The notes under the pieces were generated by a model. The model did no database searches, was not told where the DNA came from, and saw nothing but the letters and a program-made list of their open reading frames with translations. A program made the translations under genes and the position numbers. This document shows positions 1-11,172 of a DNA stretch of 64,000 nucleotides, one piece after another. How positions within the stretch are numbered: position 1 is the stretch's first letter; each line of letters opens with the position of its first letter. The DNA is from Leguminivora glycinivorella. Taxonomy: Eukaryota > Arthropoda > Insecta > Lepidoptera > Tortricidae. The stretch lies in assembly GCF_023078275.1 (NCBI RefSeq), contig NC_062983.1, forward strand, positions 5,573,001 through 5,637,000. Reading direction: 5' to 3'.

Positions 1-520
1 GTATGCGCATTAGAAAACAGAAAATATTAAAAAACATCCAACTGGTGTTGGATTTTTTACTCATGGTCCAAAAGGTTTAAAATAATATCCTAATTAACTC
101 GAATGTCTTGGTTAACATGAGAATTATCAGACATCTTGACTAGGCATCTACCGGTGGTAGGATGGTCGCATATTTTAATTTTTACGACTTGTCACCATAA
201 CTTTCATTTCTAACAAATTTACAATTGAGAAATTGACAGGCGATAAAAACGGAGTCCTGCAGGTGTAATGATTACCATAAACTGTTCTGTATCGTAAAGA
301 AGCTTATGTTTTCCAAATGGCACCTTTGAAGTGTCATAGACGCAAATAAACGTAATCTTTATTGCACAAAACGTGCAAAAGAAGTGGTCTGAGCACAAAG
401 ACTACACAGACATCGTATTACAAAGGGTGGTCACCACCAGACTGGTGTAGGTACAGTTTGAGGTTAGGAGCATTTCTTTTTTGCGAATTTTTTATTTTGA
501 TATTTTTAGTAAACTTTAGA
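1..520. other. No recognised feature
   Basis: AT-rich sequence with no splice-flanked open frame, no RNA gene and no match to another part of this window that I could see. Confidence 0.5.
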
Positions 521-740
521 CACAGAACTAGATTTGGGTAGAACAAGTTCATTTATTTGTATAGGGGCCGAGCGTGTCAGATTTTGTACTGAAATTCTTG
601 ACTTGTTTTTGTTGACTTCAACCTACAAAAATGTACGCCCGAAAGCTGCAAGCTGCGATTAAAGACGGACAAATCAGTGGGTTTTACTGAGTTCCTTTGA
701 CACGTTTTAAGTATACGTAGATATGCTTGCTTGATCTATT
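521..740 (+). mobile_element. hAT-like mini-element, copy 1 (family A)
   Basis: Starts CACAGAACTAGATTT and contains the block GGCCGAGCGTGTCAGATTTT shared with the copies at 21664-22099, 52711-54123 and 54232-54452. It lacks much of the centre found in the other copies and its 3' end is degenerate (no clear CATCTGTG). The class comes from 8-bp duplications at the better copies. No coding capacity. Confidence 0.75.
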
Positions 741-3037
741 GATGAAATCCGTCACTTTAGGTCAGTTCTGGGCATATTTTTATTTTGTTGTCGATTTCAA
801 GAACGCTCGGAACGCTCGGAAAATACCACGATTATTACAGGAAAACCACACATATGGTGGTTTGTCTAGTAATTGAGGTGATCTGTGCCACAGGATTATT
901 ATATTTATTATCCTATACTAAATTTCTACGGGAGTATATATGTGCGGTGACTTTGATTTGGCTTGAATGCTCCGTCTAGTAATTAAAATGGTTTATGCCA
1001 CATGATTAATGAGTATTTATATTGTTTTGTTCGCCTCGCTAGTTAATTTATTACAGTAAGAGTCATTTGATACAGTATTACTATTAATATGTCTTTGTTT
1101 ATTTGTAAAATAAACTAGTTAGGAATTTACTACGACAATGTCCTAGCTCATAAATATTCCATTTGAAAACAGTAGCAACAAATTTAAAGCAAATATTGTT
1201 GGAAAGATTAGTTTTTGAAAGAAAATTTTAAAGATAGAATGGTCTATTTCTATTTAATTCTTGTTTTTTTTAACGCGAACAGTGGTGAATTTATTACAGT
1301 TGTAGTCCTACGGAATAATGGATTATGAATATTACAATGTATTATACCGTTTTATGTTTTTTTGTGAATAATCTACATTGAATAGTACTACTGTAAAACA
1401 TTAGATAGTAAATGAGAAAGAAAACTATAAAAATAGGTACTTATTGCAAATAATTGTCAGGGGCAACAAGCTATGTAATGTAAGTATGTTATAATTTTTT
1501 GATATGTACTTGTGAACGTAAACTTTAACGACAAAAATAACTGTTTATTCCATCTTTTAACAACAAGACAAGAGTTGTAAAGTTTTATTTAGAAGTAATT
1601 GGTTTTGTTTCGCGATCATTTTAAAATTTTTGCGGATATTTGGAAGTCGGCCCGTTTTAATTTTATTTAATTATTTTTTTGGCTCAAAAGTGAGTACTTA
1701 AGTGTATTTAATAATAGTTTTAAAGGTCACTTTGTTTCCAAGTAACATTATTGTATTAATTTCTGCAATAATTATGTGCTTTTTCTTGAAACCTTACAGT
1801 GGACTTTTCTAAATTTTAAGAAAAATAATGTTTGTCGGTCTGCGAGTATTAAACACTTTTTTATCACATTTTTTTCAGTTTGAGGTTATGTAGATCTGTA
1901 ATCTGTATACGTAAGATTTACCCTATATTTTTATTGTTTTTTTTTTAAGTGTTAGTGTGTATCGTGTAAGTGAGCAATATCTCCATGTCTTGGAATCTAA
2001 TATTACTGTATTAAAGTCCGTACTGGCGTGTCGAGTTCCGCAGCTCGGACCCGTCGAATATGTTCAAATTATGTTTCCTGGCGTACTCGTTGATGATCAT
2101 TTTGCCTGCGGACAAGGGAAATAGCACGGTTTGAACATTCGCTTGGCGGCGCAAAGACTGCATTTTGGGGAAAACATATTTAAATAAATAAATAAAAAAT
2201 ATTTTCTACTTTTAGGCGGACCATCGCAATCATTTGAGGAGCAATTGAAAATGTAACACAACTTATGCAACGTTGCACTGTGGTTTACGGCTCTAAGATG
2301 CGGCAAATATAACAATAAAATTTATTAAGATTTAATAATATATCGGACAACAGTTTGATATATTTTATATAAAAAACTCAAACCTTTTTTAGATTAATGT
2401 TGAAGTAAAAAAATATGAAAACCGGCGTTTTACTACCTCCCGAAAATTATTTCAAATGTTTTAAATGCAAATACTTACTATTAGTATAATTGAGTATCTT
2501 GCCTATTTATTTACCCTACGTCATCCAGAAAAAAAAATCTTAAATACAATTTTCATCGCAGTGTATTAGAGATATATCACTAGGATTTTGTTGATGATTT
2601 TAAGACTACTTTTACTTTGTATTTTTTCTAAGCTTGAGATGACAGAGCCACCCACGAAATAATAAATCGGTTTAAAATCGACACTAAGATACATAAAGCC
2701 CACATGATAGATCACTACATCGAAGACCATCTTACAAAAAGTTTATTTTTACTGACATGAACAAGATACTAAATTACAATAATGTGTATTTACAATAACC
2801 AATTGCGTGTTTTTAGTATTTTGCATTTTTATAAAAATTTTTGCGAGGCAGTAAGAACGTCGACTTCTTTATTTTATTTTTATAAAATCGTCCAATAAAA
2901 AAAGTCTAATATAATGGCTCTAAAATTATAGTTCCTCACAGCATCATTTTTTTTTCCAAGTGACAGCTATTGCATTACACATATACTTTGTCCTTATTTT
3001 TGTCACATGTCGTAAACCACAGTGCACTGTGCAACAG
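741..3037. other. Long AT-rich stretch, nothing recognised
   Basis: No coding exon, RNA gene or repeat family shared with the rest of the window was found in these 2.3 kb. Open frames here are short and lack codon structure. Most likely intron or intergenic DNA, possibly holding repeats with no second copy nearby. Confidence 0.4.
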
Positions 3038-3180
3038 TAAGGGCCTATTTACACGGCGCGCGAAATCGCATGCGATTTTAGTTACATTGCGAACTGTTGA
3101 GGTTACATACAATTTAGTACCCCGATCACCGCAACCTAGTGGAACTGGCATACGAGTTCTCTGTGTAAATGGACCTTAAG
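3038..3180. mobile_element. TIR mini-element, AAGGGCC family, copy 1
   Basis: Ends are AAGGGCCTATTTACACGG and the complement of CTGTGTAAATGGACCTTAAG. The core (ATCGCATGCGATTTTAGTTA) recurs at 15562-15703 and 54787-54912. Non-coding DNA-transposon derivative. Confidence 0.75.
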
Positions 3181-3235
3181 GGTTTCCTCAAACCTATCGA
3201 CGCGGAATCGGCTCTAGCCGACCAAAAATCGCTCG

Positions 3236-3772
3236 TTAAGACGATACAGGAAGATTCAATTCCCCACACAAATGCTCCCTGGTTTTTGAAGATCGACTAT
3301 TTCCTCCCTGGTTTTTGAAGATAGAGCAATCATTTTTTTCAACACAGATTATTATTTTTTTATCTGTGTCGGACCGGTTTGATTTTTTTTATATTCTTCT
3401 TTTTAAAGATGATAGAGCCCATCAAAAATTTGCAAAAACGGCCTTATTGATTATGGCGCAAAAAAAGGTGTGGTATTCAAAATTGGTAACAATTAGCCAA
3501 AAAAACTAAACTGTCCGACACAGATTATTTCATCATTATTCAGATTCTCAAATTTTGTTACGATTGATTAAGAAACTTTGAAGGAGGAAACAGTCGAGAG
3601 CGGACCCTCGATTTTGAATATTTTTTGGCAATATCTTTTAACTGAGTTGTTCTGAATGGACAATTTTTTTTCGATAAATCTAGTTAATAACACTAGTATA
3701 TTTAACTAAAATTCCCAAATTGAAAGGGGAGCTCCTTTCCATTTTAGCATTTTCGCTCCTGTAGCGTCTTAA
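3236..3772. mobile_element. TTAA-flanked mini-element (piggyBac-like), copy 1
   Basis: Bounded by TTAAGACGATACAGG and the inverted CCTGTAGCGTCTTAA, so each end carries TTAA, the target duplicated by piggyBac-type transposases. Body is shared with 33138-33572 and 57313-57822, including GGAGGAAACAGTCGAGAGCG. No transposase frame; non-autonomous. A small 'CTCCCTGGTTTTTGAAGAT' direct repeat occurs near the left end. Confidence 0.75.
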
Positions 3773-4103
3773 TATGAAAACGCTTTAAACACGTCGTCCT
3801 CGCTGAACGAGGCTGTACGCTTGTCATACTAACGAGCGATGTTTGGTCGATGAACGCCGGTTCGGCGTCGATATAGATAGATAGAGGCGGCCTTAAGTCA
3901 GTTAATTTGTAAACGCGCACTGTACAGTGCTCCTTCACAAATGTCAACTACGGTGTCGATTCACCTAAAAGTATTTTTTAATTACCATTATAAAACATTT
4001 TAAAAATATTTATTGATTACAAAATGCAGCCTTACAAAATAACATACAAACAAATATGTAGAAATGGACTTGGAACATTAATTTTATGAAACCTTGTATA
4101 TAC
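3773..4103. other. No recognised feature
   Basis: Unassigned 330 bases between two repeats. Confidence 0.4.
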
Positions 4104-4332
4104 ATCCATACTAATATTATAAATGGGAAAGTAAACAGTGTATCTGTTTGTTTGTCCGTCTTTCACGGCAAAACGGAGCAACGAATTGACGTGATTTTTT
4201 AAGTAGAGATAGTGGAAGTGATGTGACATTGGCTACTTTTTGTCTCTTTCTAACCCTCCAATTCCCCAAAATAGGTGGAATTTGTATGGAGTATTCCTCA
4301 ATTTTCGAATTTAACGAGAGCTAAGCCGCGGG
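4104..4332 (+). mobile_element. Helitron-like non-autonomous element, copy 1
   Basis: Begins TCCATACTAATATTATAAA and runs through CTTTCACGGCAAAACGGAG to AAGCCGCGGG, the body shared by seven copies in this window. Better 3' ends of the family finish AGCTAG, as Lepidoptera Helitron derivatives do (CTRR end). This copy lost its last bases. Non-coding. Confidence 0.75.
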
Positions 4333-4404
4333 AAAAAAACCTTGCTTTTTTTCTCCTATTAGAGAAAGAGCTATAGGTGAAAAACTTTCCAAATTCAAAA
4401 AAAA
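4333..4404 (+). mobile_element. Fragment of the GGGCCATTTT mini-element
   Basis: Degenerate match to the right half of the family seen at 40580-40853 and 60405-60717: TTTTTTCTCCTATTAG followed by TTTCCAAATTCAAAAAAAAG. Confidence 0.5.
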
Positions 4405-4641
4405 GAAAGTCACCTGTTGTATGTGTGGGAAAAAGCTAGTGACGTGTTCGAATAGGCGTTTGTTTTGTTTGTGTTACTAATTTTAAATATGTGTTCTCTA
4501 TTCGAACACGTCACTCACACATACAACAGGGTGGCTAGCCGAATGGCACAATCGCTCACGAAACGCTCACGAAACGAAGCGCTAGTAGATATCTATCTCT
4601 ATCAGGTATCGACCATTCGGCTACGGGGCCAGGTGACTTTC
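4405..4641. repeat. Interrupted hairpin mini-element
   Basis: Outer arms GAAAGTCACCTG (4405-4416) and CAGGTGACTTTC (4630-4641) are complementary. So are CCTGTTGTATGTGTG plus GTGACGTGTTCGAATAG on the left and CTATTCGAACACGTCAC plus CACACATACAACAGG on the right. The right arm is split by the element at 4530-4629; removing it restores an almost continuous palindrome. Confidence 0.8.
4530..4629 (+). mobile_element. TIR mini-element with CAG duplication, copy 1
   Basis: TIRs are GGTGGCTAGCCGAATGGCA and the complement of a right end reading CATTCGGCTACGGGGC. It is flanked by CAG on both sides (4527-4529, 4630-4632) and lies in the right arm of the surrounding hairpin, whose left arm shows the unoccupied CAG. 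Related copies: 49886-50017 and 56477-56614. Confidence 0.8.
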
Positions 4642-7430
4642 AGTTTTTACCTATACTTATTGTATAATTAACAATAAAATGCAGGTTGACTTTTGGTCTC
4701 AATTTTGAAATGGAAGTATTGACTAGTAAAGGTAAGATTTACACTTCAAAAATGATTTATTTTATATAAACTAACATATATTTATATTATAAAGGAAACG
4801 TTGATGTGTTGCTTATTTAATGGAATTTATAAAAAGTTCTATGTCTCACCCCCCAACAATGTTTTCTATATATTTTTTTTCGTATTCAGTTACGTTAAGT
4901 TACAGTTTAAATATTGTAGTTTGTAAAAAACGAATTTCCTATAAAAATTTAGTTATTAAATATATTTTTCGGTCAATAGTTTTAATATTAAGTACTATTA
5001 CCGACGCCAGATAAATATTTAAGAAAATATTAACATACTAATTTAACTTATTTATGAAGAAGGAAAACTGTATGCACTATTTATTTATGGCAGTACTGAA
5101 CAGGTACTTCATTTAAATAAACTAAAAGTACTGAAGTCGGCCACCAGTGGGCCTTGTCGTTTTTTCTTTCGTGTATGATATCTATTTTAGTTTATAAATA
5201 CCGAACTTTAAAAAAAGAATCGGCTGGAGGTATTATTTTCAATTCCCAATTAACCAATGAAGAAAAGGCTATAAAGGTCACATTTTCAAATGTTCCAAAT
5301 CCATTACCTCAACACATTCGCAGTTCGCAGAGCATTCGCACAGCAATAAAGTTTGTGCGGAAACAAAAGTGCCGATTCTTTCCTTTCCGCACAGACTAGT
5401 AAAAAAAAATCGACAAGCCAAAATGCATTAGGCAAATCGACATATTTTGGCTTGTCACTTTTAAATTGGGAAGTAATTTCACGCAAAGGGTCCATCCACT
5501 TAATTGGTACTTTTTTGTCGAAAAGTTCAAATTGCCGACTTCTACATTGGATCCTTTTCCCTAAATTACTCCAATTAAGGCTTAATTAGAGTGACAGAGA
5601 ATACGGAATGAAAATTTAGTAATGGCGGTAGGTTCTGCATTATCCAAAAGTACCTAGTGGAAGTCTCGCAGAATATTCCTTGAACCTTCATTGAGCTAAG
5701 CTTCCAAGGCGCAGTCGACATCAGGTCATCCGCACCGTCACGCGGGCGCACGGAGCGGTACGCGGGTGACATTGTGGGTAAGAAGCCAATTCTAGCGGGT
5801 GCCCTATGAGACCTGAGAGGCATCATCCAGCAGTGAGTTTGACTTATAACATGGTGGTGAGTCTGCATTCGATACCCCTGCTGGGGTGTGTCTGACGTCG
5901 TCGTGTTTCAACCTACCTTTATTCTAATCTTGAATGTCAAGGAGCTCTCTATGTCTTTCACACTGATCTATTCGCTAGCGTGTGGTAATTTTGCACGCAT
6001 CTTGTTCGTAGTGGCATATTCGTGCGAGAGAGATACAAAGCAACATGTTTATAGGCAGACGTTAGCGAGAATATATCACTCAGACTAGTCAGACTGATAA
6101 GATTACTAGTGTTTTGTCAAAGTTTTTTTTAAATTAGTAATCGTTTCGCTTCAAGTGAATTTCCCCAAATCAATACACCGTACCACATAGGAGAATGAAA
6201 GTGACCGAAGTCTAAGAAGTTTAAGAAGAAGGTAGACGCAGAGTAACACATCAATGTCTAGAAATCGGGCGTTGGGCTAAGATAACTCAGCACACCATTG
6301 ACAAAGTATGGAAATGTCGACATTGACATCATTTCCACGAAAACACGGAGTTTACAATGACTTTTTTTTTCACTTTTCTGTTCAAGTCGTGCAAAGTTAA
6401 GATTATAGATACGTACCTATTACTCTTTTACTTTATGACGCATTATCTCTACCTATATATAAGTTATACCTAATAAATATACTTAATTGGTAACTTGAGC
6501 AAAATTGAAGGCGAGGCGTAAGACTTCAGAGCGCTCAATAGAATTGTGTGCTCAAATTATTGCTCGACACGAGCCATTGGCAAAGGACAGAAGCCAATGT
6601 TCTTACACTGATATCCTTAGGACGTCTAAAACATGTCACCCAGCCTTCGCGCGTCTCGTTCGCGCCAACACAACTACAGGCAAGCACGAGCGAGACGCAC
6701 GACATCCGAATTCCACCTTTAAATGTTCTAAGGTATCCGTGGCAGGTTAGAATTTTTGAATTGGTCTATAAGAACTAACGAGTTTTGAGTACGAAAACAG
6801 TCCATATACATCCATTTATCACAACTTCAAGTCATCGCGCACGAGAACGCAACTGCCGCTAGCTGTCTGTCTAGCTGCCTAAAAGCTGAAATAACAATTG
6901 TGAACACTACTTTGTGATCGAAACGCAACTTTACTGGCTAGAGAGAACTCTCTCTACAAGCTACGATACGCTACGGAGCGAAAGCGATTGTGACTTTGGC
7001 TAGGTATTAGGTATCTCTGTCTTCAACAGAAGAGTCATCAAAAGAACGAATATCAGGGTGATGCTGATCAGGAAAACTTATGGGCGGAACCAGCAGTTAA
7101 GAAGCATGCGAGGATCCAGGAAGTGTCCTGACCCCCATGACTGGAGGCTAAGTTCGCCAATTTCGCCAAACAAATGGACCACGTGACCACGTGAGTACGA
7201 AATTGGATCCGCCCTTGGTTAGAGGGGGTTAAGGAGAGTTGCATGACCAAACTTTAGGGTTCGTGACTCATCCGCGTTTATTCGATATTTGCGATATTCC
7301 AATTCGATGGAGTTTGACAATTCGCGAGTCGGGGCCGCGATATCTTGCTTGTGTAGCTATTTTAATAGTAGTGAGTAAATTTAAACTTATTGGGTAAATA
7401 TACCTTAGTGTGTTTTATAAACCTTTTATG
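4642..7430. other. 2.8 kb without recognised gene or repeat
   Basis: Mostly AT-rich. A GC-richer block at 5690-5830 is open on the minus strand (segment containing SVRPRDGADDLMSTAPW) but I see no convincing splice sites and do not recognise it. Another mixed-composition block lies at 6495-6780. Neither is called a gene. Confidence 0.35.
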
Positions 7431-7550
7431 TCGTTCAGCAAAGTTATCAAGCCGATAAAGTTCGTTTGTCCCTTTCCGACGTATTGTTGAGATAGAAAGG
7501 GACAAACGAACTTTATCGGTTTCATAACTTTAGTGAACGTTTATGAATAA
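7431..7550. mobile_element. Palindromic mini-element (TWA-target type), copy 1
   Basis: Two arms around CAAGCCGATAAAGTTCGTTT and its complement, with a short asymmetric loop holding GACGTATTG. Left terminus decayed. Other copies: 22105-22239, 39444-39583, 61580-61715. The 39444 copy shows a TTA duplication. Confidence 0.8.
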
Positions 7551-7719
7551 GGAGTTTTTTTAACTTATCAGGTAAATGTAGTATCAACTGCACTCCATGC
7601 AGCTTTGCAGCTGATAGTACTTTACCTACCTCTGTAATATTATTGTTTTAAACTTATCAGATAAATGTACTCACCATCTTCCCAACCTCTATTATTTTAA
7701 ACTTATGAGATAAACTTAC

Positions 7720-7860
7720 CTTCGTCAATCTTCCGCGAAGCCTCCTCCAGGTCTGAACCAGCATAGTTGAGGATCACCAGCACGAGGGGCATCATCTCCC
7801 AGCTGTAATGGAACTTCTCCAGCAGCTTATGGCAGTTTTCCACCAGGGAGTCCAGGGCCA
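7720..7860 (-). CDS. Internal coding exon of an unidentified conserved-looking gene
   Basis: A 141-nt exon on the minus strand. Upstream is a pyrimidine-rich tract ending CCATTGTTCCAG; downstream the donor is GAAG|GTAAGT. Only one of three frames is open and it is open throughout. The exon is phase 1 at both ends, so it could be skipped without a frameshift. It encodes 46 complete codons and includes HYSWEMMPLVLVILNY and SDLEEASRKIDE: mostly helix-forming residues, an acidic tail and no obvious signal peptide. GC content is far above the flanks and third positions are biased to G/C, as in real coding sequence. I do not recognise the family. No partner exon of this gene is visible elsewhere in the window, so neighbouring introns are long or the gene extends beyond it. 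Confidence 0.85.
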
Positions 7861-8095
7861 CTGGAACAATGGAGGAGTCTTGTTAAGAAAGTTTTACAAA
7901 ACTTGGGAATTTCTAAAATAATCCAGGGGGAATTTTTGAATCTCGAGTGCACGATTTCGCCATTCAAAAGTCTGCGGAAAGTGGTGAAATAGATTTTTTG
8001 AAAAACAAGCGCTAGAATTTTGTAATCTAGTGCTATTGACTACTCATTTCTAATTCTGTTAGCGAAGTTTCTTAGCAGCACAGGCCACAGAATAT
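7861..8095 (-). other. Intron upstream of the 7720-7860 exon
   Basis: Intronic on the minus-strand gene model. Holds the acceptor's pyrimidine tract and a possible branch site (CTTAAC) within about 35 bases of the exon. Nothing else recognised. Confidence 0.6.
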
Positions 8096-8240
8096 ATATG
8101 TGAGTGTGTTTAGTAAAACGTCCCACTTTGTCGGTTATTATCATAAAGGCGAGATTTACTTTTATCTTTATATGAATAAAACTTAAGCGGCTTTATAGCA
8201 ATCGACAAAGTGGGACGTTTTCCCGTACACACTCGCATAT
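8096..8240. mobile_element. Hairpin mini-element
   Basis: Arms AAACGTCCCACTTTGTCG (from 8117) and CGACAAAGTGGGACGTTT (to 8220), extended outward by ATATGTGAGTGTG and a CACACTCGCATAT counterpart. Loop of about 65 bases. No second copy in this window. Confidence 0.65.
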
Positions 8241-8833
8241 TATTGGACGAAATCCACAAAATCAAATGGTAAGAAGTTCAAAATCGCTCCCAGGAAACAG
8301 ACAGCGATCACAAGATATCTTGTATCCGAAATAATGGCAAGTTTAAGACCTTTGGTTCGATACTCCTGTGCCCTGCCATTTAAGCTACCAAAAAACTACA
8401 AAATTCTCCCTCATATAAGTCAATGAACTTGACGACACGACCCTACCTGTCTGCCTTACGCGTCCTCGTAATACACAGTAGAAAACGTTCGATCGGAATC
8501 GTATGAGAAGTTCAATTCATATAAATAAATTAAAATCGTCACCAATAAAATTCAAATTACAAATAAACATTTCTTATAAGTAAAGCAACCCAACACTTCA
8601 GTTCCTTATATGTATTATAACATGTAACAGTTTTAACGCTCCTTCAATGGCCCTTATAATACTTCGTAGAACTGTAACCGCCATGTTTATATCGTCATAC
8701 GTCAGTACATCACTATAATAATGGTAGCACTTTACCGGGCTTTACCCAACAAACAAAACATCCTTATAAAATCAATCTATAAGGGCTAAACACTCATAGT
8801 AGTTTTAAAATAGCATTCATTATGCCAGAGTTC

Positions 8834-9206
8834 CTTATAGCGGCTCATTATAAGAGAATTTGGCCTAATAGTACATTTACTCTTATAATTTGGCCATGTA
8901 CACGTTAATAAGTCAAATTTATATGACTGCAATAAGGGTTTAAAAATATTTACTCTTATAGTAGCTCTTTATAAGAGGATTTGGCCAATAGTACATTTAC
9001 TCTTATAACTTGGCCATGTACACGTTAATAAGTCCAATTTATATGACTGCAATAAGGGTTTAAAAATATTTACTCTTATAGTAGCTCATTATAAGAGGAT
9101 TTGGCCAATAGTACATTTACTCTTATAACTTGGCCATGTACACGTTAATAAGTCCAATTTATATGACTGCAATAAGGGTTTAAAAATATGTATTCTTATA
9201 GAAGCC
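8834..9206 (+). repeat. 120-bp tandem repeat, about three copies
   Basis: CTTATAG plus the following AGCTCATTATAAGAG register recurs at 8834, 8954, 9074 and 9194, exactly 120 bases apart. The second and third full units differ at very few positions. The array adds to the CTTATAA motif density at the left end of the surrounding block. Confidence 0.9.
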
Positions 9207-9416
9207 ATTTAAAATGCCTTTTCGCTGTATAATATTCAAAGCACTATAAAAGCTTTTGTTATGGCCAATTATTCTTATAAAAGTAATGCATAAGATAACT
9301 ATGATGCTTTATGCCTCATAGGAGCATATTATAAAACGTCTATCCAGCAAACAAATTATAGCATTTTATAAAGTGTTTAAAAGAATTAAAGCAATACATT
9401 TTCTCTTATACAATAA

Positions 9417-9641
9417 TTATAAAGGCATTATTCTTGAAAGTGTCGTATTAAAAGTTTTTATAAAACTTGATTCGTCATTTTGAAAATCCAGCGAATGTGA
9501 ACAATCTGATCCCAACTTATCGATTAGTGGTTCCGTAGAGGATGCCATTATGGAATAATTATAAGAATATGCAGGCAAGCAGCAGTGACAGTAATACAGG
9601 TATATCGTTAAATTACATGTGATATTTAAAATATTATACAA
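9417..9641 (-). pseudogene. Short minus-strand ORF inside the TIR block
   Basis: Open for 74 codons; a shorter internal start gives a 43-residue product beginning MASSTEPLIDKLGSDCSH and ending SRIMPL just before a CTTATAA-rich tract. It lies downstream of the 10360-11030 gene on the same strand. No splice acceptor is certain and no family is recognised. Could be a leftover exon of the element's gene or chance. Confidence 0.25.
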
Positions 9642-9753
9642 TAAATGATTATGATTATGATTATTATGATTATGATGAATTGAGTTTGGATTTAGCTTAA
9701 TAGTTATAGTTTTTGTTCTTATTTAAGGTGTCTGTAGCTCTGCGGTGAAAAAT

Positions 9754-9875
9754 GTTAAGGTATATACAGCGGGGCCGCGGGGCAGATCTCGACTGGAGGG
9801 CAAATGTAAATGGTCCATTGTTTCCATGTTTTACAATGTTTACATTATTAAATAGAGTGTCCACCGGTTATACCA
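9754..9875 (-). mobile_element. Half copy of the TAAGGTACAGCGGGGC mini-element
   Basis: From AAGGTATATACAGCGGGGCC to GAGTGTCCACCGGTTATA it matches, inverted, the right half of the element at 53437-53663. The other half is absent. Confidence 0.7.
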
Positions 9876-10226
9876 GACTAGCATGCACTCGGAGGTGGCC
9901 AATTATACATAACTGAGCGTATAAGAGACTATTACCAAGGCACTCAGTTTTTTTATCCATCAGTACCTACTAATATTCATTTTTAAGATTAACTTTATTA
10001 GAATAAGTTCCAAAAGTGTATTCCTTACTTTATGGACTTTGGTCTGAAATAAAAAAAAATCTTTTATTGCGGATTATCATTGTGAATGTTGGACGATCTG
10101 AATAAGTGAATACAATGTTCGGCTATTTTAAGAAGAAACCGATTTTATATGTAGAGTTAGACCTTTTGGGACTAAGACAGATTAAAATTGAGGACAAATA
10201 AAGACAAACTCACTGTTTTTAAGATA

Positions 10227-10232
10227 TTTATT
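10227..10232 (-). promoter_or_regulatory. Candidate poly(A) signal AATAAA
   Basis: AATAAA on the minus strand, about 130 bases after the stop codon of the 10360-11030 ORF. Placement fits a genuine 3' UTR, but AATAAA is common by chance in DNA this AT-rich. Confidence 0.35.
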
Positions 10233-10359
10233 TATGTGCAACGAAACCAAACCGATACAAGTAACTTTATAAGATTAATATTTTCAGTTCTATTGCTCAC
10301 GATGTTGCTGTTTCAATGAGTCTACATACTTCAAAATATTAATATATTCTTCAGAGCGC

Positions 10360-11030
10360 CTACACGGTGGTAGAAATTGTAATTAACCTATCAGTAAATT
10401 TCCAAAATAATAAGTAGTTTCTTTTATCGAGGTCTTCATCAAATTCACAAAAGATATATTGATTTTCGTTTTCTTGTTTTGAATTATCAGCGCCATCTTT
10501 GCTTGGTGTGATTTTCTTACAACCTAAACTATTTCCTGCGTCCTCTTCCATTTTGCATGTTTTTTGATCCACCACTCCGGGCTTATTTTTGGGTGTAAGT
10601 AATAATTGTGACTGATTTTCTCCATCAGAATATGTGCCGTTTTGTAGTTCATCTGTAATAAAAAAAAATATTTATTTGAACTCTTAGGCTAGGCTGTTTA
10701 TAGTTATCGACACAAAGTCCATTGTGATGGCGGTACTGAAATCGTCTGTGGTTTTCAATAGCACTTACTTACTAAGAGGAGGAGAAGAGTTGTCATCTTC
10801 ACGTCACTAAAAACGGCTGACTATGTATCTCATCCACAGATTCTGTAACAATAACCATAATAATAAATATCAAATAGAGTATTTGACTCAGCATTTACAA
10901 TAAATCAATAGGAAGTAATAAAATAAGGCACCAGAAGATGAAATATTCCGAAGCACAAGTTTGTTTTAAATTGAAAATTCTAGGTATAACTTCCTAATGA
11001 AATATTGAAAATATCAGTATTACCTGACAT
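10360..11030 (-). CDS. Two-exon small gene, 99 codons, unknown function
   Basis: Gene model on the minus strand: exon 1 coding 11030-11024 (ATGTCAG), intron 11023-10653 (GTAATA...TTTTTATTACAG, 371 nt, phase 1), exon 2 10652-10360. Joined, the frame starts MSDELQNGTYSDGENQ, stays open to a stop and ends CEFDEDLDKRNYLLFW plus a short hydrophobic tail. Hydrophilic, acidic and Asn/Gln/Lys-rich with no signal peptide or membrane segment. Evidence is the matching splice sites, correct phase and AATAAA downstream. It lies inside the CTTATAA-rich TIR block, so it may be a truncated transposon gene or a host gene that the block captured. Not a recognised domain. Alternative: chance frame in AT-rich DNA. 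Confidence 0.4.
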
Positions 11031-11172
11031 GCTGCGGACTACACGGTTTTATTTTCTTCTATGCCGGTTAATCGAACCAAACCTTTATCAAAGCGTTCCC
11101 CAAAATACCGGTTTAAAAAGAACGGTCTTTCGAACAAAAATGCAATTTCAAAGGTTTGCGCCAAGTACATGA

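Noticed and set aside
5690..5830. Possible GC-richer exon on the minus strand
   Set aside because: Open frame with plausible codons, but no consensus splice pair and no recognised family; left unassigned.
8834..9206. CRISPR-like array
   Set aside because: Whole 120-bp units are repeated with no unique spacers, in a eukaryotic context: a tandem repeat.
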